Below are positions 42,773 to 53,638 of a stretch of 64,000 nt of DNA, piece after piece. The stretch spans positions 620,001-684,000 of the forward strand of contig QYRS01000011.1 in NCBI GenBank assembly GCA_006503535.1. The letters are read 5' to 3'. A program made the position numbers and the translations under genes. A model generated the notes under the pieces. The model was not told where the DNA came from, ran no database searches, and saw only the letters and a program-made list of their open reading frames with translations. The first letter of the stretch is position 1, and each line of letters opens with the position of its first letter. The DNA is from Arthrinium phaeospermum. Lineage: Eukaryota; Ascomycota; Sordariomycetes; Amphisphaeriales; Apiosporaceae.

Positions 42773-44849
42773 CCATTACACGCCAGAAGACGGCGGCCAT
42801 GCTGCCTCCTTAAGAGCGTTTCCGGCGGGGGGAGAACCATGCTTTAATGACTGCCACACTTGTTGAAGTTGGAAGATTGCCCCGACGTCTTGGTTTGAGA
42901 CCGCAAGGTGTCAGAGGGTTTTTGGGTTGAGGCGTTGAGTCAATTGTGTCGCTTGAGAGCATGGCATGGTGCGTAAACTCTGCTGTTTGCTGTTGTAAAG
43001 CCACCGCCATGAACATTGAAGCCTCAATTGCAAGTCAATCAGGCTGTCTCAACTTCAAGAATGATTCCCCGGGATAAAGTGGTTGTCTCAGCCCTCCGCT
43101 GGGACCTTCCACCTCATCATCTAGAAGCCGACGAACCAGGCAATAAGACCGTGTCAATGCCGCGGTTCCTGAGCACCGCTTTGACTGGATATGTTAACAG
43201 TGCTCTGATTCTGAGATCAGGAGGCTGCATGTAATTAATGACTGTCTGTGCATGGAACGTCCAGTGGACTTCGGAACAGAGAGAGGGTTTTTGCGCAACG
43301 GAGCGGGAAGAGAATTGGCATAGGCGGATTGAGATTCATTAGTGATCCATAGGCATTTCCGATTAGACTCACTCCAACTTGGGGGCATATGTCTCTGGTA
43401 GTTGTATGTTCTCTCTAATAGATAGGGCAACTCTGCAGATTGCTTAACCCCCCTGACTCGTAGCCTTTCTCGCCCAAGTGGCAGATGGGAGAACATGTCG
43501 TGCATCGAGAGGAGCAGAGATGGAGTTCGCTCCAACATATTCGAGTGTTCCTACTGGTTCCAGAGTGCAATCAATACCAGTGCATACAAACAAATCATCT
43601 CGTCTCCGTGGCTTGTTGTCATGTGTCACAGGCAAAACTCACAATAAACACAACTTGAAGCTCTGGCCTGCCATGAGAAACGTCAGGGGGTTCGGGTCTG
43701 AGAGCCTTTATGCTTATTTCGTGAACCATTGACTGCGCACGTAGCTTGATATGAACTTGACATTGAAGTTGAAACGTCATGCTGACAGTTATATAATCGC
43801 ATTGATCACACGAGAGGCTCTGGCGAACATTGCTACTAGCCTTCGCGATGAGGAAGGATTGGTACACTGACATAGCCCTCGCCACCATCTAGAGATAGCA
43901 ATGATGTCCCTGGATGATCGGGGAAGCAGATAGCACAACAACATCGGACGCGGCTGCCTTGCCATGGTAACGCCAGATGGAAATGAGGCTATGTCGTGAA
44001 TTTGAACAGCCTCCGCCGCCTTGCTGGCATAGGTCTCGCGACTCACAGAAGACGCGTAACAGACCATCAATAACAAATGCATGGCAATCACAGAAAAGCG
44101 AGCTTCGGTCGCTGTTCACGGCGCTAGGCATGCAGGAACCGAGATAGAACAAGAGGAAGATGGATCTATACTGAGACAGTGATACGAGGTGCATAATATT
44201 GCGAGGCCAACTCTGCTTCCGAAGGCGTTATTGTTTCTCTAACGGAAATGAACTCGTCGGCCCACGAAGGGAAAGAAAAGATGCACATCACTTTTCTTCA
44301 TTGGTTCGCCAACATCCGGCCAAAACTGTAATTTTTGCTTTTGGTACGAAAGGCCGCGAACCTCCGCTCATTTCGGTCACGACGCCGCCTATAGCAAGGT
44401 AAACGGGACTAATAATCCAGAAGAAGAGTATGGTCACATATGGAGGAACTCCCGACTGTCGTTTGTGGCGGATATTTTGTCTCTCGTATGATTTCCTGCA
44501 GATCTGGAACATTATTATCGATGCAGATCACAACAAGGCGCTTACTTTGCCAGAGGCATCCAAACATCACTTGGGAAGAGTGAGAGATTTGGTGTAGTAC
44601 GGCGATGAGAAAGAACATCATACAATATGTAGCGTGTAGGGTAGCCAAAGATGATGGATGAAATCCGAATATAAAGAGGCATCAACCGCCTCACCACTCA
44701 GTATAATCTTTTCTCATCATCACCACAATCTTTCTCATCCGCTCAACCAGCCCCAGCTACCTCTGGAACACTTTAAGCACTCGCTATCTATCCACTCGTT
44801 TATCACCTCAACACCAATTCCCACCTTTAATCACCCAACCTTCACGAAG
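42773..44849. other. Gene-poor stretch of 2.1 kb upstream of the hydrophobin gene
   Basis: Frames of up to 120 codons occur on both strands but none shows a recognisable domain. The last 180 nt hold the TATA box and 5' UTR of the hydrophobin gene. Confidence 0.45.
44670..44676 (+). promoter_or_regulatory. TATA box of the hydrophobin gene
   Basis: TATAAAG lies 174-180 nt before the ATG at 44850. A CT- and CA-rich leader (TCATCATCACCACAATC) follows, common in strongly expressed fungal genes. Confidence 0.5.
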
Positions 44850-45920
44850 ATGCAGCTGAACCGAGCTACCGTCTTGGCCATCCTGGTCACGCTGTCCATG
44901 GCGGCCCCCAGCTCCAAGAAGGACAAGCATGACAAGGACCACAAGAACGACAAGGACGATGGTGCGGTCGTTACCGTTCCCAGCGGTGGCTACGCTGCTC
45001 CTGATGTAAGATGCCCCTGAATATGCCATCAACGGTGTTTCTCTTTATACCAGACCCAAGGGTGTGCGCGTGAAATATCGTACGGGACTGACAACTGCTC
45101 CGTCATAGCCTTCATATGGAATCCACTACCCCGTAGACCCCAAGACTGAGCACAGCGGCTATGAAGCCGGGTACCCCTCTGACCCGGAGGAGAGTCACGA
45201 TAAGGATGACAAAAAGGACGACAAGAAGGACAAGAAAGACAAGGACCACAAGAAGAGCAAGGACCACAAGAAGAACAAGGATGACAAGAAGGACGACAAG
45301 GAAGACAAGGACCACAAGAAGGATGACAAGAAAGACGACAAGAAGGACGAGAAGGATCCCAAGCACGATGGCGGCTCTCCCTACGGCGGCTACCCCGTGG
45401 GCGCCCGAAGCAGCCACGACGACTCCAAGCACTCCAAGGACGACAAGGACAGCAAGGACAACGAGAACGGCGACTACGGCTACGGCTACCCCGTCGGCAA
45501 CGACCCCAAGGACAACAACAGCCACGACGACTACCCCAACGCCGACTACCCCTACGGCAGCTACCCGTCCGGCGGCAACACCCACGACAACGGCCCGGCC
45601 GCCTGCAAGAACAGCCAGGACAAGTTCGGCAAGCGCAGCGGCAGCAAGGCCATGTGCTGCCAGCTGGACGTCCTGGGCCTGGTCGACCTGCCCTGCCAAG
45701 AAGGTATGTAGTTTCCCCTTACTTCCTCCCCCTTTTTCGTGTTGGGCAAGAAAGACCCTTTTACTAATGGCCAAAATAACAAACAGCCTCGGACAGCGAA
45801 ATCAGCGCGACCAAGCTGATGCGGGAGTGCGCCGCCTCGGGCATGACCGGTATGTGCTGCGGCGGCGAGGTCCCGCTCCTCGGCGTCGGCGCTGTCTGCT
45901 CCAAGCCTAAGCGCCGCTAA
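44850..45920 (+). CDS. Class II-like hydrophobin with long Lys/Asp-rich extension
   Basis: Three exons: 44850-45005, 45109-45703 and 45787-45920, giving 294 residues. A signal peptide (MQLNRATVLAILVTLSMA) is followed by about 170 residues dominated by Lys, Asp and His in DDKKDDKK and DHKK repeats, with Tyr/Pro/Gly-rich modules (YGGYPVG, YPYGSYPSGG). The C-terminal part has eight cysteines in hydrophobin order C-CC-C-C-CC-C. Loops 2-4 are 11, 16 and 8 residues, as in class II, and CCQLDVLGLVDLPC matches the class II core. Loop 1 is 16 instead of 9-10, and the last loop is 12 instead of 10. Hydrophobins are secreted, self-assemble at air-water interfaces and coat hyphae and spores. The Lys/Asp extension is unusual. 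The last intron interrupts the hydrophobin domain, as in known genes. Confidence 0.9.
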
Positions 45921-46428
45921 AGGGGGCAACTCATGGTGTGGAAATCTTGATTGGTGATGGTCGCTTGCTTCAATTGAACACGGGGGCTCATCATAAGAGT
46001 GTGCCTGTTGGTTGGTGGGAGAACAGGCGGGCTTAGATTGGGGACGAGATGTAGCATATGGTTGTCCGGCAAGATTCGGACAAGTTCGCATAGGCATTTG
46101 GCGTCGACTTTCACTTCTGACCATATATATTATTAGCACTTATCAATGAAAATCTTTCAAGCCGTCTTCGATCAGTCCTGTATTCAGTTTGGGTTGGCCG
46201 ACATGGTATATGTAAAACAACTACCGAACACAATATGGCGCCGAAGGAAAGGAGGGAGAAGGGGCATGCAATTTCAAATCGTCTCATTGAGTCATCCTAA
46301 GCAGGTCATAAGATCGTCTATGCAACAAATCATGAAAAAAAACATAACAGTCATTTTTTCCTTTTGGTTTCCCTTTCCCTTTTCCATCCGTCCTTGATTT
46401 CCATTCTCGTCATTTTCTCTCTCTCCCT
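45921..46428. other. Convergent spacer
   Basis: About 500 nt between the hydrophobin and J-protein 3' ends, T/C-rich at 46350-46440. No gene is seen. Confidence 0.45.
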
Positions 46429-49068
46429 TCACTTTCCCGGAGGCAACCGCAGCTCCTCATCCCCCGTGACCTCCACGACGCCCTCGACGCCCTGGTACGT
46501 GTACCGCACGTGCAGCACCTTCTCGACCGCGGGCGACGGGTCCCAGAACCCGAGCAGGTTGCTCTTCTCGAGCCCGGCCGGGATGCAGAGCCGGCCGTCG
46601 CTGACGAGCGCCGCGACCGCCACCGTCGTGTCGGCCACCTCCTCGGCGCCCCACGCGTTGCTGCTACGGCTGCTGCTGTGGCGCGACGACTTGGATGACG
46701 GCGCGGCGCTTTCTTCCTTGACGCCGTACTTGGCGCTCAGGATGACCAGCCCGCCGCCGCGCTCCGAGGCCTGCCGCGACTGCACGTTGTCCGCGAGCAG
46801 GAACGTAACGTCGTCGGCCTCGGTCTGGCGCTGCGGCACCGTCGCCAACCGCTTCTCCTCCCGCCGTCGGGCCGTGGCCAACCGGCTGCGCTGCCGGAGC
46901 ACCTCGAACGCCGCCAAGGTCGCGAACGGCACCATGGCGCTCCAGAGCAACGCGGTGCGCGCCTTGAGCAGGGCGTGGCTGGCCGGGCAGACGAGGAAGG
47001 GCAGCCGGATGGTCTGGCCGCCCAGCCGCGACCAGCAGAGGGAGAAGTGCAGGTTGTGCGCGCTCAGGCCGATCTCGAAGCCGAAGGCGGAGAACCGTCC
47101 GGTGGTGCGCAAGCAGCGCAGGGTCAGCAGGCTGGCCCAGATCGAAGTCCACGAGACTCCGGCCTCCATGCGGATCCGGCGGCCGAAGCTGAGTCGGGCA
47201 TCCTTGGACGAGGACGGGGCGGGCTGTTTGCTGAAGAGCTTGCCATACAAGCGTTGGGGCCAGCTCAGAATAGAGCTCACGCTGGTGGAAAACAAGGCAG
47301 AGGCGCCTAAACAGCCAGGCTCTGCGTTTGCCGAGACCGTCAAAGAGACATCGCGGCGGTTCGACGAATTTCTCCTTTTTCCAGCAGCTTGTGGGACCAA
47401 AGGCTCCAACAGGCTTGTGGACCGGTCTACGTGTTGCGTAGTGTATGCAAGCTCAACCCTTGGAGGGAGTGACACGGGCATCACGAGGCTGAGGAACCTC
47501 CTGTTGATGTTGGAGAACTGAGCAACTGCGTGGCATATCTGGTCTGGCTTGGCAATCCAGTCTCCGCTCTCAGCCTTGCATAGCAACAGACCGCCGAGCG
47601 TGGGCCGCTGCACCAGAGCCGACAGGCGAGGGAGTCTTCCCTGCCAGATAGGGGCCTTTGTACCGACTTGGACAATGCTCCGCTTAGAGTCCAGCGGCAA
47701 GACCACACCATGCGTGACCCGAAGACCAATCGCAGGCAGCGGAATGATATCGGACTCCAACTCAATGATGGGGCGGTTGTGTTCTGTAGGCCTCGTCGAC
47801 GGCAGGCTATGCTGCAATGTGAGCGTGATCAATGGCTGGACCAAGCCGTCTCGCAGCCTGGCAATATGGTCTCTGGGCATGTAGCCGGGCAGGCACGGCT
47901 GGTAGTTGTCGACCAAAGCAGCGCTGGGCACGGTTGCAAGGTCCTGCATAAATCCATAGATGCTGCTGTTGATCGTCAATCTGGTGGGACGGGTTTGTAT
48001 CACTGGAACACCGGGGCTATCCTCGTAAGCCAAGGGATCGGATTCCTTTTCCAGCTCGTCGCCATTAAGAGCGATGCGCGGTTCATTGTCGAAGAGATGA
48101 TGAGGCGTATAAAGCAGATAAGCAATGTCCATGTTTCTTCCAAGCCCAGGGAGTAGTACCGAGAAAGAGTGGCTTGTAAAGAAATCAACCGGCTTCAGCA
48201 TGGAAGGAGAAAGTTCCGAGCCATCTTGAAGCCCACGAACCAGGCTTTCCGCATCCAGGCGAATGCCAAAGTCGAACGTGTCGAGGCTGTGGTCCAAGTC
48301 CACGCGGGCGCGATCGGCCGTAGCCTCGAGAGTCCGAAACGGGGAGGTGGAGAGCAGCAAATCGCTGTCTTGGTCAGGCTCCCCCAAGCAGTCGCGTTCG
48401 TACACCAGTCGCCTGTGGGGGTTGCTCAGAGTCTCGAAGGCTTCTTGGATAATGGCCCAGTAGATCTGGGCCTCCTGGCGAGCCTTGGGCGGATGGGCGT
48501 CGGGATGCAGCAAGACAAAGTAGCGATAGTAAGCCCGGCGCACCTCATCCATGGGGGCGTCCGGGGCCACACAGAGCAGCTCGTAAAAGTTGCGGGCGTG
48601 CCAGACGTCACGGACGGCGGCGGGGATAGGGTGCCCAACGGCCTGCTGGGGCACGGCCTGCTGCAGCTGCAGTTGCTGCGGAGGCAGTGGCTGCTGTTGC
48701 TGTTGCTGGTAGATAGACCCAGCATCGGTCCCTTGATCCCACACCGAAGAAGCCCCATCGTCGAAATCAAACTCGATCTCCTGCCGGGTGGCGGCGAACT
48801 GCGAGTTTAGCGAAAACCGCGACGGCTGGGCCTGCGACGCTCCGGACCCATAGACCCCTCCCGCCGCCGACTGTGGCTGTAGGAGGCTGTCATTGTAGGC
48901 CCCCGACCGCCGCGAAACGCGCGAAGCAGACTCCGGGTGGTCCCTCGACCTGCGCGAGGAGGAGGACTCCGGGTGGTCTCTTTCCCTGTCCTTGTCCTTG
49001 TCCTTGTCCCTACGCGAGGAGGACTCGTGCTTGTGCTTGCGCCGGCGGTGCGATTCACTCATGGTCAA
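46429..49068 (-). CDS. J-domain protein, DNAJC11-like
   Basis: Single-exon gene of 879 residues. A disordered N-terminus of about 150 residues is rich in Arg, Ser, Asp and Gln, with a Gln run near 120-145. The J-domain follows at about 159-224 with the essential HPD tripeptide at 188-190 (VLLHPDAHPP). The large middle is beta-rich. The C-terminal third has a short hydrophobic segment and the DUF3395-like region that defines DNAJC11, which in animals is a mitochondrial outer-membrane J-protein linked to the MICOS complex. The J-domain would stimulate an Hsp70 partner. Location in this fungus is inferred by homology only. Long frames on the other strand are shadows. Confidence 0.88.
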   Translation of the reverse strand: MTMSESHRRRKHKHESSSRRDKDKDKDRERDHPESSSSRRSRDHPESASRVSRRSGAYNDSLLQPQSAAGGVYGSGASQAQPSRFSLNSQFAATRQEIEFDFDDGASSVWDQGTDAGSIYQQQQQQPLPPQQLQLQQAVPQQAVGHPIPAAVRDVWHARNFYELLCVAPDAPMDEVRRAYYRYFVLLHPDAHPPKARQEAQIYWAIIQEAFETLSNPHRRLVYERDCLGEPDQDSDLLLSTSPFRTLEATADRARVDLDHSLDTFDFGIRLDAESLVRGLQDGSELSPSMLKPVDFFTSHSFSVLLPGLGRNMDIAYLLYTPHHLFDNEPRIALNGDELEKESDPLAYEDSPGVPVIQTRPTRLTINSSIYGFMQDLATVPSAALVDNYQPCLPGYMPRDHIARLRDGLVQPLITLTLQHSLPSTRPTEHNRPIIELESDIIPLPAIGLRVTHGVVLPLDSKRSIVQVGTKAPIWQGRLPRLSALVQRPTLGGLLLCKAESGDWIAKPDQICHAVAQFSNINRRFLSLVMPVSLPPRVELAYTTQHVDRSTSLLEPLVPQAAGKRRNSSNRRDVSLTVSANAEPGCLGASALFSTSVSSILSWPQRLYGKLFSKQPAPSSSKDARLSFGRRIRMEAGVSWTSIWASLLTLRCLRTTGRFSAFGFEIGLSAHNLHFSLCWSRLGGQTIRLPFLVCPASHALLKARTALLWSAMVPFATLAAFEVLRQRSRLATARRREEKRLATVPQRQTEADDVTFLLADNVQSRQASERGGGLVILSAKYGVKEESAAPSSKSSRHSSSRSSNAWGAEEVADTTVAVAALVSDGRLCIPAGLEKSNLLGFWDPSPAVEKVLHVRYTYQGVEGVVEVTGDEELRLPPGK

Positions 49069-50043
49069 TGATGAGGGCTCGCTGCCAATAAGCGATTGGG
49101 GGGTATTGGCTGATGTTCTGCGTCAATGATTCGCAGGCCTATGTGCGTCAAGCGGAGGTGAAAGTTGACACACAGATCAATGAGAGGATGAGTCCCTCTT
49201 GAGGAGCGGGTATGGGAGGGGAGAAAGTGGGATGGCCGGTATGGCACAGGACTTCTGAACCTCTCGAGGCGGGTGGTGTGGTGCGGTGTGTCAAGAAATA
49301 AACATTTGAACCCCATTTTCTTCTGTTTTAGCGGACCGGCTGCCGGGATGGGGGATGGGCCTAGAAAGCACGGAGCACCGCGTTGACGTGTGTGCCAGCC
49401 TGCCAGTAATAGAACGCCTCATCCTGTGCATAAGTAGGCAGGCAGGGGCAGGGGCAGGGGTTGTTGGTGGAGAGGAAGGGCTGGTGGCTGGCTGTGTAAC
49501 GTCGTGACTTGACTTGATACCAATTCCCAACTTCTCCCTCACATAATGCAACCCAGGTTGCGATGATGACGGACATTCGGCAATCAGCTCATGGGGCAAG
49601 GAGAGGGGAGGCAGGGCAGCTGATTCGGGGTTCGCCTCACCGTTCTATCGAGTCTCTTCCCCATCGATCGTAGCCAATCCACCGGATGCGGTGTTTAGGT
49701 ACAGAAGCACTTGGTGACTGGGATAGCGAACTATTTCAGTCGCGCTAACCAGCCCGATGGGACCACATTTTCCAGCTTGCTTGGCTTGCTAATCCAGGCT
49801 AAACAGAAGAAAAACGCAGAAAAGAAAAGAACAGTGGCTGGTGTCTGAGGGGAAATCGTCGTTGGAAAGAATCATGTAACAGTAAAAAAGAAGTATATTT
49901 GATATCATGAACAGGTGAGTCGACTAGGACCACTCTCAATGGCAGAACCCTATTTACAAAAACGAACCCGGTCGCCAAGGGGGGAAACCAGTATGTACTC
50001 CAAGCTATATGCAGAACGAAAACGAACAACATGTAGGGAACCA
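49069..50043. other. Intergenic
   Basis: About 975 nt. It has a GGGGCA-type short repeat near 49441-49460 in the upstream region of the J-protein gene, and no gene. Confidence 0.45.
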
Positions 50044-53000
50044 TTACACATCGTGCCTATCCAAAGTGGCGAGCGGCACATACCCCTCTTCCTTCTTAGG
50101 TCCTCTTCTGAGGACGCTACCAGCGACACCTTGGACCTTGGCCAGGATGCCGTCGAGCCCCCAACCACGGCCACGCCTCTTGATGCCGCCCTTCTCCGCA
50201 AGGAGCGCCTCGTCCATCCATGCCGGTCGCTTCCAGAACCGAAGCAAGAGCGAACTGACTACCACGCTGACACTACTGCAAGCCATGGCAGCACCGGCGG
50301 CCATTGGATGAAGGTGGAACCCGAGGGGCAGGAAGATACCCATGGCAAAGGGAAGGCCCACGATGTTGTACATGCAGGCCCACAGAAGGTTCATCTTGAT
50401 GCGCATGAAAATAGTGCGAGCCAGATGCAGGGCCGCGGGGATATCCATCAAATCATTTGGTCGCATCAGAACAACGTCGGCCGCTTCCATGGCAACATCC
50501 GTGCCACTGGACATGGCAATACCAACGTCGGCCGTCGCTAGAGCTGGAGAATCGTTGATACCATCACCAACCATGGCAACGCATTGACCTTGGGCTTGCA
50601 GCTGGCGCACAATTTCCTGCTTCTGGTCTGGCGAAACGCCAGCATAAACGTCATCTTCAGCAATGCCAACCAGCGAAGCAACTGCCAGTGCAGTAGATCG
50701 CTGGTCACCAGTCACGATGGCGGTACGGATACCCATCCGGTGAAGAACTTCAATGGCAGCTGTAGCACCCTCCTTGATAGTATCCGCAAGGCACAGGTGG
50801 CCGGCGTACTTGCCATCAATGGCGATGAAAATATTCGTGGTGCCGGCAGATGTAGAGGCCTTGGATCTGTTGGCCTTGGCATTGATTTCTTCGGATGCCT
50901 CAATGTCGTCCTCGGACACTTCCACCTTGTTCTCTCGGAGGTAGCGGACGTTGCCTACCAACACCTTGTAGCGGGTTCGCTCGCCGCTGGTGCTGGGCTC
51001 GACAGTGGCACTGATGCCCCTACCAACCGCTGCTTCGAAGTCGCCTATGCTGCCATCAATGGCGCTTTCCATATCGATACCGATTTCGGTACGCGCAGCC
51101 GCTAGCACGGCTTTGCCAACAGGATGCTCACTTCCCATCTCGGCGAGACCAACAATCGTCCACCAGAGACGTCGGCGCCAGTCATTGCCTTGCCAAAGTG
51201 AAGTCAGCTTGGCCGTGGCGACGCTCATCTTACCATAGGTGATGGTGCCTGTCTTGTCGAGAACTACCTGCGTAATCTTGGTAGTAGTCTCCAGAGCAGC
51301 GCCTCCCTTGACCAAGATACCATTCTCAGCACCAACTCCAGTGCCAACCATGACCGCAGTGGGCGTAGCTAGCCCCAGTGCACACGGACAGGCAAAGACA
51401 ATAACGGAGATGCATAGCTTGACGCAGACAAATAGTCTGCCTCCGCTCTGCTCCTGTAGGAAGATTTTCGGGGGGTTCGTGAGGACGTGGCTGAGAACCA
51501 TCCACACGATGAAGGTCATAAGACCGAGGAAGAGAATCGTAGGGACGAAATAACCCGCAAGTGTATCTGCAAGTCTCTGAATCGGCGCCCTCGTGGTCTG
51601 GGCGTCCTGGACAAGCTTGACGATCTGGCTGAGTTGGGTATCGCGGCCAGCCCGGGTGACACGGAAGTCGACGCGTCCGTGTCCATTCACCGTTCCGCCA
51701 ATGAGATGACTTCCCTTCTTTTTGTTCACAGGGATGGCTTCGCCGGTCACCATGCTTTCGTCGACGTAGGTTTCGCCACGGACGATCATGCCATCGGCAG
51801 GAATTTTGTCTCCAGGTCTAATCACAACAACGTCGCCAACCTGGATAAGTTCCGTAGGAATGACCTTCTCCTCTGCAGCATTGCCATCCACAACAGGAGT
51901 CTTGGGCACCCCTGAAGCTTGCACATCGTCCCACCCTTCGGCTGCCTTTTCAGCAGCGATCGGATCCGCATAAATCGTAGCCATGGAAGGGGCAAGTGAC
52001 ATAAGTCGTGAAAGAGCTTTGGATGTCTGACCCTTTGCGTTGTTTTCAAGAAATCGACCAAAAGTGATGAAGGTGATAAGCATTGTACTCGTGTCGAAGA
52101 TGGTACTTGGGCGGCTGTGAGGAGGAAACATGAAGGACACACACATGGCCATTACACTGAAAAAGAATGCCGATGAGGTACCCAGCACGACTAGTACGTC
52201 CATGGTTGGAGACCCATGCTTGACAGACTTCCACGCTGAAACGTAGAAACGCTTTCCAATACCAAACTGGATGGGTATCGTGAGAACTAAGCAAATGATG
52301 TCGCCAAGGAACAAACCAGGCAGAATCTGCAAGGCACCAAAGTCGAGTGCGGGTATCATCATTGGGAAAATCATGCCAATGAAGAAGACGGGGATGGCGA
52401 AGGTAAGCGAGACCTTGAACGCTCGGCGCCATTCTTGGATCTCGCGAGTTTTAGCCAAAGACTCGAGTTGAGCGTTGTTGTCGTCGCTATCGGCAACCAA
52501 AGCGTTGAATCCCAACTGTTCCACGGCGTCAACGATCTGTCGAAGACCAGTCACAGCTGCCTGATGTGTGACTGTGAGGCGAGAAGTAGTAAGACTCAGG
52601 CGTGCCGTGTTTACGCCGGGGAGAGCCAACAAGGTCTCCTCGATCCCTTTCGCAGCAGCGGCATCTGGACTGCCATATACCTTGAATTGAGCGGTGGAGG
52701 AGCTGCCGCTGTGGTCGGAAGTATCAAAAATCGTGGACAAGACAGTTGCCCCAAAGCCGCGATCCTCAATAATCTCGGCGATTTTCTCAGCAGGCAGCTT
52801 TGCCGGCTCGTGGGTAATAACGGCTCTCTCGGCCAACAAGCTGATGTTAAACCTGAGGACACCGTCGACTCCACTGAACCCGCCTTCCACCGCGGATGTG
52901 CAGGCACCACAGGTCATGCCCTCAATGGCAATGGTGGTTGTGGCAGACGTCGGTCGCTTGACTTCTCCGTCCGAGTCTAAGCTTTTGGTCGATTTCTGCT

Positions 53001-53638
53001 CTTCGCTGTCGATCAAAGTCGCCCCAAATCCTCTGTCTTCGATAATCTCGACAATCTTCTCTGGGGGCAGTAAATGCGCATCGTGTTCTATTACGGCGCG
53101 TTCGGACAGCAACGATATGCTGAAGTGTTTGACGCCAGTGACATCAGCAAAACCGCCCTCGACAGCAGACGTGCAAGCGCCGCAGGTCATCCCCTCTACG
53201 GCTATCGTCGTGACTGTCATGGTTGCTTCTTCGTCATCTTCGGCGTCGAACAGTTTGTCGAAGGGCTTGAAGGCAGGCGAAGGCAGGTCGGTGGAGAGAA
53301 CCTCGGCTTCGAAGCCGCGGTCCTCGACTATTTCGGATATCGCTTCGGCGGAGATGCGCTCGGGGTCGTGCATAACTACCGCCCTTTCCATGACTAGGCT
53401 GACGGACACATTTCCTACGCCATCAACGCCCTTGAAGCCAGCTTCAACAGCAGAGGTGCAAGCACCACATCTTCGGGAATGTCAGTAAACAACCTTCAAA
53501 GAGCGCATATACGTGCAATGCTACTCACGTCATTCCACCGACTCTCAGAGTCGTAGTTGCCCAGGAGGCCGTCTTGGGGGTTTGCAGGGAGGACTGCATC
53601 GGCCCCTTCGGCGGGACCTTGATGTTTGAGGGAGCCAT
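50044..53638 (-). CDS. CCC2: Copper-transporting P1B-type ATPase
   Basis: Two exons: 53638-53529 and 53470-50044. The 58-nt intron splits the Thr codon inside the first metal-binding motif (GGMT/CGAC), and joining gives 1178 residues. Metal-binding HMA domains with GMTCGAC lie at Cys 38/41, 133/136 and 224/227. A fourth HMA-like domain near residues 315-380 has no CxxC. The pump core has TGE (VTGEAIPV), the copper-selective CPC (731-733, FACPCALGL), the phosphorylated DKTGT (D775), TGDQRS and MVGDGINDSPAL. It moves Cu+ into the trans-Golgi lumen to load multicopper oxidases such as laccases and the iron-uptake ferroxidase. Length and domain order match fungal Ccc2. The assignment is secure. 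Confidence 0.97.

Noticed and set aside
45112..45774. 220-codon minus-strand frame, Val/Leu-rich like a membrane protein
   Set aside because: It is the antisense of the Lys/Asp repeats: AAG and GAC codons read as Leu/Val in reverse.
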